Shown here: positions 48,300-60,200 of the stretch, in pieces | Position numbering within the stretch: position 1 is the first letter of the stretch | How the letters are laid out: each line of letters opens with the position of its first letter | Source: Chrysaora quinquecirrha | Lineage: Eukaryota > Cnidaria > Scyphozoa > Semaeostomeae > Pelagiidae | DNA length: 64,000 nt | Reading direction: 5' to 3' | Assembly (NCBI GenBank): GCA_014526335.1 | Contig: JACTAT010000016.1 | Coordinates: forward strand, 4,735,478 to 4,799,477 | Notes under the pieces: model-generated | The model's input: the letters and a program-made list of their open reading frames with translations, nothing else | What the model was told of the DNA's origin: nothing | Databases searched by the model: none | Made by a program: the position numbers and the translations under genes

Positions 48300-51200
48300 A
48301 TGATCGACTGTTCAGGATTCAAAGACTTCTTCGTGGATTTAATAAAACAAACGCAAACAACTTGGGGAATATGGCAAGCAAAAATATTTCTTAGTATTGC
48401 CCTCTGCATTTTTGGAGGCTCATTGGGTGTTAAATACAGCAATCGATACACATTCACATGTAATGTATCAGTGAACGATACCCGTCAACAATGTTTAGAT
48501 CTTTACAGTTCAAAGGAGGACATGTTGAACACAAATTTGGCCATGCACTTTGGATATTTATTTGCCCCATTGTTGTGTTGGTTAATTGGAGCAGTTCTTA
48601 TCAACATAGTTAAGAAAAAAATAATGGATAACAATGGAATGCATTCGTGTCACATTACATCTGTTTATCTCGTACAGTTGATCTTAAGATGCTTAGTGTT
48701 CGTTGGGGAAGCAGCCTACTTCTTTGTACATTATAAAGTCCTTGTTGTGAAACCAAATTTTCTGTGCAAACTGAAAGACAATGCATCTTTTGGTAACTCA
48801 TCGACATCCAGCAATATTCGCTGCAGTGACAATGTGTCAGAAGTGAAAACAATTCTGAATTTCTTCTATTTGTCTTTCACAATTACATTTGTCATTTTTG
48901 GACTTTTTGAAATTATTCTGTTGCGAAGATTTTTGTGTTCTGGAAGTTTTCAAGGTGAAAGAGAGCCCTTGGTACAGAGAGGAGATTGCTCTTGCAATGA
49001 CTTAATGAGAAAATTGGATACTGTTGATGGTAAGACTATAATTTATTTTTCTGAATTAATTTGCTATAATCATCTAGAAAGTGCCTTGTATCAATCTTTG
49101 CAGTAATTGATTGCTATCGGTGTCGCAGTAAACGCCGCCTCTTCTGAAATTAATGTATTTATGTTAAAAAAGGGCAGAAAATCATAAAAATAATATCCCA
49201 TAACTAATTTTAAGGTGCAGTGATAACCACTTTTTTCAGTGATAAAATGATTTTGTGTGCAGTGTTAAACGTTCAAAATTTACAGTTATAACAATTTTTT
49301 AATGCAAGAAATTTTGATTTCCGGAAACATGAACACTCAATACACCTTTCAATTAAGAGCCTCGTTTTCAAAAAAAAATTGGGCACTGAAACTTTTTTTA
49401 CTTCAGATTCGAAATATGGTACGTTTTGCATCACATCTAGTGGCTGTAAAACAACAGTGCAACTTTTTATGCAATACATGTTTCAGCGCTTTTCATGATG
49501 TACCTTTCTTTTTGGTGCAATCTTTAGCGGATGGGGATCGACTAAAAGTTCGAAGAGTACGGGACTGAATATTTTTCACCAATGTTACAACACGGCAACT
49601 TGATTTGATGAAAAGGAAGGGAGTTACGTTAGATTCTTTTAAAATCTCTTTTCAATTGGAAAAGTTTGTGTTACCAGAAGAAAGATTCGATGGGGATGAG
49701 ATATAGTTTGAGTTGACAAAGTTTTGAGTTATGATGTGTTCGATTTCTTTACAATGTGTCCTCAGGATATAAAAATTCCCCTGGTCAAATTGTTTCACCA
49801 AATATGCACAGAGTTTTTTAAGTTTTTATGAAATTTAATTCGTATGTTTCCTCTTCTAGACCAAGAACGAAATACGAACAGAAATGGAAATGGAGCTGAA
49901 GAGCGAGCTAACCAAGATGGTGAGCTGATTCAATTCAGCGTTGATTAGTTTTCCTTCACAAATCGTGCGCCTAACCATTCTTCTATGTTACCAACAGCCA
50001 TCTGAGTTACACTCTTTCTTTATTAGAGTATTGTTTATAAGAATATTCAGGCTCAGAATCATCCTATTTTTAAGATTAATATAAGAATATTGCTTATCGC
50101 ATTCTTATTTTCACAATAGCTTAGATATTTCTTTTCTAATGTTAAGATAAGGCAGGACAACAACTCAGTAAAAGACGTATTGCAATGCAGAGATAGTTCT
50201 ATTCTGCGCGATTCAAAAAGACTAACTAAAATTATCATACATGTTGAATATAAAGCTTCCTAGGCTCCTGGGGTGTACATGACTGATATGATGACATTAC
50301 AATTTCGTTCGACCGTTTCCTCGCGATGACATGAAATTATTTTTGACCATGTTCCCCTAAAGTCAGGTTTGAAAAAATAAGAAAAACTTAAGAATATATC
50401 CAGGCTAAAAAACGGCTATCTGTAAAACATGGAGTGTGGAATTATGGAGTGGAAGGGTGGAGTGGAGTGGAGTGATATGGAGTACGCTTATTTTAGGATG
50501 TTTTGCAATAAAAAATACATCAAAATGCTCCTCGTAATCTTCTGAACCTATTTAACTCATAATATTGCTAAAATATGCTAAAATTTTCATGAAATTACCA
50601 TCGCGATCAAAACAATTGAACCCAGACAGCTTCCAGACGCGAGTTTTTGGATGAAAAATCTGTAAAACATGGAGTGCTGGAGTGGAGTGGAATTGTCAAC
50701 TGGAATGTGAAAATTAAGGGACATATGTTGACAAAAATGTAACAATTATTTTCGTGATGCAACAAAAATATTCAAAGCATTCCGACCTGAGTTAGCCTTT
50801 GTTGTACGACCCTGTACGAACCCCCCGTCGAAAGCGCTAAAAATGTTGGCAAGACTTCTTAAGTACATTAATGAGATAATTGCGACATGTCTGCCCGGCC
50901 GCTCGACTTTCATCTACTGTCTCCATACTCGACAAGACGTTTATTTTGAAAATATTTATATAAAGTTTCCTGTTATTTCAATTCAGAAGACCAAGAGGAA
51001 GATTTTGGTATAAATTTTGTTACATTTTTGTCAACATATGTCCCTTAATTTTCACATTCCAGTTGACCATTCCACTCCACTCCAGCACTCCAAGTTTTAC
51101 AGATTTTTCATCCAAAAACTCGCGTCTGGAAGCTGTCTGGGTTCAATTGTTTTGATCGCGATAGTAATTTCATGAAAATGTTAGCATATTTTAGCAATAT

Positions 51201-54200
51201 TATGAGTTAAATAGGTTCAGAAGACTATTAGGAGCATTTGATGTATTTTTTATTGCAAAACATCCTAAAATAAGCGTATTCAATATCACTCCACTCCACT
51301 CCACCATTCCACTCCATTATTCCATACTCCATGTTTTACAGATAGCCCTAAAAAACGATCATTTCTTAAGAATATCGAGGCAGGACAAAATTTATAGTAT
51401 TCTCTTGAAAAAAGAGTGCATGTCTAATAATTTCTTGACATTTTTTGCAGCAATTTTTTTCTATTTCTTATTTCAATGCTCCCTAATTTAAGTCGTACTT
51501 TGCAAGTTTCCTTGTTTTCATATATTCCTCTCATACTTTATTTACTTGTTCTGTCAGACTGCTGTAGATCTTCTTAATTTCAACTGTTCCTCCATATCCT
51601 CCATTGTTACGTTCGTAAAATCAGTGAAGACATTGCTGAAAAACAGAATAATTATTGGGGCATACTAAAAATGTTTTTCCATCTGACGATCTATCGTCAG
51701 AATTAGGGCAAGACTACGTTTGCTCGATGCCGGCACAATTTGAAAATGGAACAAATTGTGTCGGCAGTAACATTTTGCTAGCTTTCACACGATACCGGCA
51801 GCATTTGAAAACGACACCATCTTCAAATTGTGCCTATTAGAGTTCCGTTTTTAAAATGTGGCGTTTTCAAGTTGTACCGGCACATTTTTATGCCGTCTTC
51901 GTATGAACGGGAGGCCAATCCGTAACATTTTTGTTCCGTTTTCAAATTGTGCCCGCTTCGTGTGAACGTAGTCCAAAGTAGCACCATATTGTGACCTCTC
52001 TATGAGTATTTCAGCTGGTGCATGAAAGACCGCGTGCCTTGCTCCTATTAGGCGCACGTTTCAGAATCTTAATATTGACGAAAAATGACATGATTTTGGA
52101 ATGTGTGGTTACTTTCAAGTTAATGAAAGTATAGTTCCCAGATATAGTTCTTAACATGTTGCTGTTTTCAACAACACAAAAATCTTACGGATGAAAACAT
52201 CTTTGCACCCAGAAAATTGGAACTTAAATTATAACGCACTATCTTAATTATTGTGTTTGTGTCGTATCGGAAATGAGAACAAGTCATCAGTTGTTGTTTT
52301 GGCAAAAGTCCCATCTTTGTAGTTATTGCATGAATTTATCCAAAACATTAGAGAAAACGAAAAACTTGGGGCGTGATTTGAAAAGAAGGGCCAAAATTTC
52401 GCGTAAAATAATGTGCATCTCAACAAGATGAGGAGATATTATGTCTCTTAACTGGGGAGATCTGATACCAATTATCAAATCCTTCTTTGTTGCCTACTTT
52501 GTATCACCAAGCACTAAGTGAGCAATATGAAAGCAGAACCAATTAGGAACATACATACAAGCTTTTGGCTGACACTGCATAGAGTATACGTCCAAAACTC
52601 CAAAACAGTTTAGCAAGATAGCATATCCTCCTTTGTTGCTTACTTTAAATCACCGAGGATAGAAACGAAAACATAATTATTTATGAGAAAATGTGTCTCC
52701 ATCTGTGTTTCCACTGAATGTTGAAAATGTTGGCCCTAGTTTGTTTTAACCTTAATGTATTTCTTCTGTTTCCTCTGCCAGGCTCAAACTCAAATGCAAA
52801 TAGAATTGTTGCTAGGAATCAGTTGGAAATAAACAGCGGCCAAATTGGTGAGCCCTTTTCAATATTTTCCACATTGATTAGTCTCGCTTAAAAATGCTTT
52901 CCACTTCTTTTATTCATCAACCTATGAGCTCGTAGGATGTAGCTAGATTACCAAAGAATTGGCGTTCTAGTAAACTAGCTTTTTAGTTTTAATATGGTTC
53001 GGATTCAAAAGTCGCAAAATTGAAAAAAATTATCTTTCTCTGCCAATTATTCTGATTGTTGCTTTGTTGAAATTTTTCGTTTGATTTCTGAATCGCTAGG
53101 AAATTAACTTCAAACAAAGTTATATTTATGTAGACGAAAATTAACTCGTCACTTTAATTAATTGATTCTTTTACCAGACGAAACACAATCTTGCAATTTG
53201 CTTGCAAAAACAATCCAGATATTTTCCCCAGGATAGCTCTTTAATGAATGCAATATTATAAAAAGTTCTGTTTTGCAATTTATAGAGTGCTAAATTAACT
53301 AGAGTTCAAGTTAATGAGAAATATTATTCTCTGCTTTGGACTAAGGAAATGCCTACCCGAGTAGAGGAAGCTAAAATGTGGTTCCTCTACGTAGTTTCTG
53401 AGAAGTATTTTGTTCTTTTGAATGCGAGTTTGAGAGACGGATGTAGAGCTTAGACTTGTTGTAGAAAAGTTGCATTCCGGTGCTTTTTTTAGAATAGAAA
53501 AAAGGATGATTGGATGTTTCTTCAAACCGGTTTGACAAGATTTCCGACCCATGAATGTCTGCTGAAGGCTGGGACAAATTATCAGTTTTTTTCGAAAGTT
53601 TTAGGAATTGCATCCAAGTTACAAGCAGAGTTGAAAAATAAATATTTACTTTGAAAATGCGACAAAATATTTACGTTACGCATGATGGCCACTTGAATTT
53701 TGCCTTCAATGTACATCAGCACATTTTTGCTGTACAAAGTTCACAATGTTTAGATTTTTTTTCCTTTTGGAGCATCTGTGATGCCGAACCCAGTGGATGT
53801 GCACTGAGAAAGTAGTATCGCTAGTTGTACGAGATGCTGACTGTGGATGGTTTGTTTCTGACCATGCAAGATTAAAAGATGGAACACTAAACCCTTTGTT
53901 TACCACCATAAGTAATATTCAACATAACATACTCAAATCTTTCAGTAAGGTAGATATGTGTCAAGAAAAAACAAAATGAAAGTGCTATCAAAAAGCTGCA
54001 GACAAAGTATTTACTTTTCTCACTATGCCATTTACTTTCATACAAATAAATACTTTTCACTTTACAATTAGGCCAATATTTTCTTTGACTTAACAGTGGC
54101 AATTTAGGCCGAAAATATTGAAATATTCAACCATTATGAAAAAGAAAAGCGTGGAGGAAATTGTCATATAATGACCATGTATTACTCCATGTAAAAACAC

Positions 54201-57200
54201 ATGAATGAAGTCTGTATCTTGGAACTTGTCAGTAGGATTCCTTTTCTATTTCGCTTTTACGGACTTTGCGACGCCTACCCACACTTTGGACCTATCCCAC
54301 AACTGACTAACCGTGTTAAACCTAAAACAAGGCAAAGAGAAAGCTTCTTATGTTCATGAGTGAAGCTACAAACAATATTGAAATCCTTTCTTCCAGTCTG
54401 CTCGTCTAAAAACTTCAACAAAGCAAAGTATTTTTCAGCTTTCATTGACGCTCAGTGCAAGGTTAGTCTCACCTACATGTACTTTGCTCTTCCATCTGAT
54501 GATGAAAGGGAACCAACAAGTCACAAAGAACCACACAAGCATACATCACAAGTTTAAATTTTTTCAAGATTTAACTACTGCTACGCACGCGATTTGTGCT
54601 ACTCAGCAACAATGATAGTCGAAAACATGTTGAGTTTTTGACTATAAAGAGAAATTCGGATTGTTTGCCTCCACACAGAAAAGTTGGTTGTTTACTAATT
54701 TCGTACCTGTGTGCTGCCAGGTACATAGATCGCACTTCTCAGAGATTAGAAGAGAGGGTCAAACACCATGTTCCTACTAACATTTGCAACCACAACTTTT
54801 GGTTAAGAAAGCAACCACCCCGCAACTCTAGGCAACAGTTGTGCGATGCTGCCATAACACAACAATTATTAGATCACCCAGAGTGTGCAGAGAATTACAA
54901 CGAGGATTGTTTCGAATAATTGGCGATCTAGATCCTTGTTTTACCTTTCTCACCAGTTCGCTTTCTCACCTGGACTTTTCAATTAATGTCCATTGTTCTT
55001 CCCGCCGAAAGCTGATTGGTGTTTAAAACACAATGCCAATTCAGCTTCTCTTCCCGATTGGTGCATTTCGAGCCGCATCTGCGTATATATTCCGCCTAAG
55101 TTTTGTTTCGGCCTGTTTCTGTTGTTCATACTCTGAAGAGTATCAGACGAAAAAGATTTTGAGTATGTCCAAAATGTTTCTGCTGCTTGTCGAAAATGTA
55201 AATAGAAATTCCACCACTCGGAAAACGAAAGTCCCAAAAGTCTATTTTGTCCCAGAAGTTTCTGTTTACGTGTTTGGTCATATGAAGAAAACTCGGACTT
55301 GGAAAACTTTAACAATTTTGTCCAAAATTCCAACTTTTCCACCTGGCGCTGTTTTATGGGCTTGTCTGTTGGTTGACATTGGATCTTTATAAAACGCAAA
55401 TTAAAGATCCTCGGAAGGTTTCAAAAGCGGCCTGGTTTGCAAGGTTTTTTAGGTGCAGTAGTTTTAGCTCGTCCAGTATTGAATGTACACTTCAGAAATT
55501 GAAATTTATTCTTTTGAAGCATAATGTGGGGCGTGTCATCAAAAAGGCCCTCATTAAAACTGCTAAAATGATGAGTGATGCTTTCGAATATTTTTTGAAG
55601 AATATTTTATCACTTAGTGTTGCAAACGAAAAAATATATTGTATAATTGTTCAACTTTCCGAAAAATGCCGATTCCAAAGACATCTTTAGTTTTCAGGAA
55701 ACCGCAGTAGTTTTATAAATTTGAGAACGAAGAAGTACACTACGAAAAAATTTGAATTGTTCATATTACATATTCAATCATTCAAGACAAATCCATGTTT
55801 AATTGTTAAATAATTGAGCAACTTAATTCAACAAGTCCATTTTGAATCGTTTCGGGCCTTTCAAAGGTCCATCACCATCAAATTAAATGTAAAAAATTCA
55901 AGTTAATTTATACTTTTCTCAGACAATGATAATTACAAGGGAAAAAATTACAGATCTAAAGAAAATTACGGAATGCTACAATGATAAGGTACATAGGGAC
56001 TACTAACAAAGAGACCGAGTGAAAGAAAAAAGTAACAAGGACCAAACAAATTAACATGGACCAAATTAACAGGTCCAAAAAAACAAGGAAATTAGAATAA
56101 TTCAAGGGGGATGAAAGACTGTTGTGAGTTAAGAAGCGGGCGGTCACATAAAATGAGTATAGACATTCATGAATAAGAAGATCGTATGAATTGTTGGCTT
56201 TTGAAAGAATGGAGAAGTCTTAAAGAGAAGCCAAATGACCAGACTGAAAGATGTGTTCAAGAATAGAAGATGGACTTGCTTTTATGCTTTGACCAAGTTT
56301 ATTTATTTCCAAATGCTCTCTAGATCAAACTGTGATGTGGCGGGTAGTTTTCCCATAGCACAAGGCAAGTATGAGGTGGGATTTTATCCTTAACAGGAAA
56401 GAAAGTGGAAATACGTTTGGGTTGTGTAAAAACAATACTAACTTTGATTTCAGGGTAACACTGTTTAAGAAGGCGAGATATTTTTGTCTTGACTAGTAAG
56501 CTGTAATGGCCCAAAAACGGCAAGCATAGTGTAAGAGAAGGTTTATTGGGAGTGACTGTTGGGGTTGTTTAGCAACAAATCTGTTTTCAAGAAACGTTTT
56601 TATAACCGAGTTGACAAGATTAGTGGGAAAGCAATTGTGTCAGAGATTTCTTTCGTGCTAGTGAGTTCAAGATGTAAGCTAACATATGAAGAACAAATGT
56701 GAAAAGCACGATAAATAAGAACTTTAACAAGGTTGATTTTGTATTTATTAGGTGTTAAGCTAGCAAAATCATTTTTGCCTGCAAAGCAACAACGTAATAT
56801 GTTTTTTCTTTACGGCATAATTTCTGCTGGAAGTTTTTGTTGTCTTTAATGAAGTTTCGTATAAATTTTGGTATAAATTATCCGCGATTTCACTCACCAT
56901 TCAGTCCTTCTTTCCATCTGAAAAATACTTCTACGCCTCAAAATACTTCTGATCAATTTGTTTGTAATATGCAAAATTTAATTTGTTTCAAAAATCAAGC
57001 TTGTATGTTTTCCTGTTCTAGATACATATGAAAGGGAACAAATCGGTGAGCTGATTTTAATGAATCTAGATTTATTACTTGTTCTTCATTGACCTTGCCT
57101 GATCCTGTATTTGAAGTTTACATTCATTTTATTTCAAATTTCTTTTCATTTTTCCTTGAAATTTTTCTTGAAATTGTTTTTATGTCTAATTTATGGATAT

Positions 57201-60200
57201 TTATTTTCCATACTTCTTCACTCGCTAAACAATTTTGTTTTAGTTGTACAAAACTTCAGAATTGCAATAAACAGCGGAAACATTTTCGGGCAAACATTTT
57301 TCGTCTGACACTCCTCAGAGTATGAACGTCAGAAACAGACCGAAACAATAAACTAAGGCGGTATTTATACCCAGGTGCCGCTCGAAATGCACCAATCAGA
57401 AAGAGCAGCTGAATTGGCATTTTGATTTAAACACCAATCAGCTTTCAGCGGGAAGTACAATACGATAAATTGACTAAACTTGGCAAAAGAATCATGCTCT
57501 GAAAGTTTGCCGTGAACCAAATTTCACACACTTCCCCTAATGAACAATCAGTTTTAAAAGTTAAAGTGTATACCTTTTAGTGATTGAGAACGACTGACTT
57601 GTGATAGAATTTAATGGGCTAAGGCACGTGACCATACAATGCCCATATTTGAACAGCAGTCACAACAAAAGACATTAATAATCTAATTATTCTTTTATTA
57701 CCGGAGCAATCTCAATATAACCTACATCAATGAACTCATCTTGTTCGTCAAGGTCTCCCAAATAATATATAATTTGTTCGACACATTATTTGCTTTTAAT
57801 TAATTTTTTGTCTATGGCGTCATACATTTTGACAATGTCGTAAGTCTAATGGGAATTATCAAAATTTTGAAAATTTGTATCTTTCGGATAGAAAGGACAT
57901 CAGGCAACTCAAAAGTGCAGAACAATGGTACATTAATTTCTTAATTCCCTAAAGTAACGTACTTTGATCTGTAGTATACTTAGCCCTAATCCTAGGGGAG
58001 AGCTGGTCTGGTGGAATCCCACCCAAGCTTTTCTTGAAACTGTTCTGTTGTGTGATGGATGTAAGCTTCCAAACCAGACTGACTTTAAGCCTATATGTAT
58101 AAGCTACAATGTGATACAAAAAATTCCCCAAATAATAACAATGGGTCCCGTGACATTGCCTTTTATGGAAAGCGGTCATGCCAAAGCCACAAAAAATGCC
58201 TATTTTTGCCAGTATATCTTATCAGAATTGACTGAGTCTTTGCAAGGTAATAGAAAATAGTCACTAGCAACTAATTGTAAAGAAAGTTCCGGATTTCTGT
58301 TTATATTAAGCAAGGTCGATTTCGGACCAACGTCAACAGCATGTTTTGATTATGATGTCCCAATGACGTAATTATAGAAGTGGGAGACGCCCAATTTACC
58401 AACATATCTCCTAATACATTGGCCAATTCCTGTGCCAAGTTTGATTGCTCTAGCTCTTTTGGGCAGCAATTTATAGGGGGGGGGTTTGGAAACCACCCCC
58501 CTGGCTGTGTTAGATCAAAATAAGCCCCATAGGATTAGGATTAGTGTCTTATAAAATAACGTAATTATATCGCAAAATTCGGCAAAGTGTCTAAATATTA
58601 TAAATATTGCTAAAGAGTAGTTTCCCTATGAAATAAAGACCTTCTGAGTTAATTTGGAATTAGATAACTACATAAATAGATAATAGATAATAGATAACTA
58701 AATACTGCTCGTTTGACAAAAAAGCCATTTCCTCCCTAAAAACGGCAAAAACCTGTTGCCTACCATTATTTCACGCGACTTATTATAACTTTAAAGTATA
58801 TTTAGAATCTCCATGAAGTCGAAAGTCTTGTTACTTTGTACCAAGTCTGGTTGCTATAGCTGTAACACGTACTTAGAAACTTTGCCCCCACGCGAAATAA
58901 ACTCGATAAAATGCCACATGGTAGAAAATATCGATCAAGAAAATGGATACGGATGAAGTGGTCATCGCAGTTGATCTTTTCCAGCAGCTTGGCTTACAGA
59001 AACTGCGGATAAAAGTTCGCTGCGGTATTTAGGTATTTACATAAGATGGCTTCCCATCCACGAATACACCTTGTGTCTTGGGGAGATTGTTTGCCAAGTC
59101 TTTCTATAAGAGGGAAGAGACTGGCGTGGAACACGTTGCATTCATATTCTGTCGTGCAGTGTATATATTAGAAATTTTGACAATCATTCAGGAGTGCCTT
59201 GCAGGTGTTGTTTTTCAAGAGAACTCTTTCAAGAGAACTTTTTCGAATGCTTACGCCAATGTATAATGAAACTGATAGTGCGAATTCAAAGCTATTTATC
59301 GTCTGTTTCTTCATTCTAAAATTTATTCGGAGTCTGCGATTACCTTAAATGTTCTGTATTACCACCTTATATGTTTGAACATCTGTTCAGTATCTCACTA
59401 ACGGCACATTTGTAGAGCATGATTCTTTTGTAAAGCTCAATCAAACAATAGGATTTTGATTGGCATGCAATTATCCAGCTTTATACAATTATCCAGAAAA
59501 ATTGATCCATCATTATTTTTTATGACGGCATCAATATAGATTGTCTGAGACAGTTTTTGGGTTGGCTGCCATCGGACCTTTAAAATATTATGTGTTTTGT
59601 CTCGAAAAGTTGAAAATTCTCTCAATTATACCCCCCCCCCACTAACAAAATTGTTTTAAAATTTTTGAACTGTTTGGTCATCAACAATAAATGTATATTT
59701 TAGAGTGGGAGTCTAAGATTGTATTTTGTTTGCAACAATTATCTGAGCAAGCGATCAGCAGGCCTTGTTTATTTGTATAGGTGTCAGGCAAACTGATAGT
59801 GATAGCTCTACATCTTCTATATTGTTTTCAACTAGTTTCATTCATTCCATCGGTCATGTTTTCTGTCTCTATCTCAGCTCTCAACAATAAGTTGAAAAAA
59901 ATCGAAGGTCTACCTGATTCTTACTGTTTTTCTGCATTAAGTTTATTTAAATAAATGCATGTTAAATTTCAAAGTTGAGAGGGATTTAATTTTCATCTCA
60001 GTTGAGACAAGGAAAGACAACATCGAAAAACGCATTAGGACATTACCGTGGCTGATTTGGACAACTTAACTTCGTAACTTCTCAAAGTTAAGACTGGCGA
60101 CAAGACTAGCGGCCGCATGTCTTGATGCGCGGCCGCGCCTTTTAAACTCGCGGCCGCGCGTTTTGAAACACAACTTCAAGAAACACGGCCGCACGTTTCA

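Noticed and set aside
57964..58260. 98-codon open frame as a separate gene
   Set aside because: No recognisable domain, no splice support, and it lies within intron 4 of the NACHT gene.
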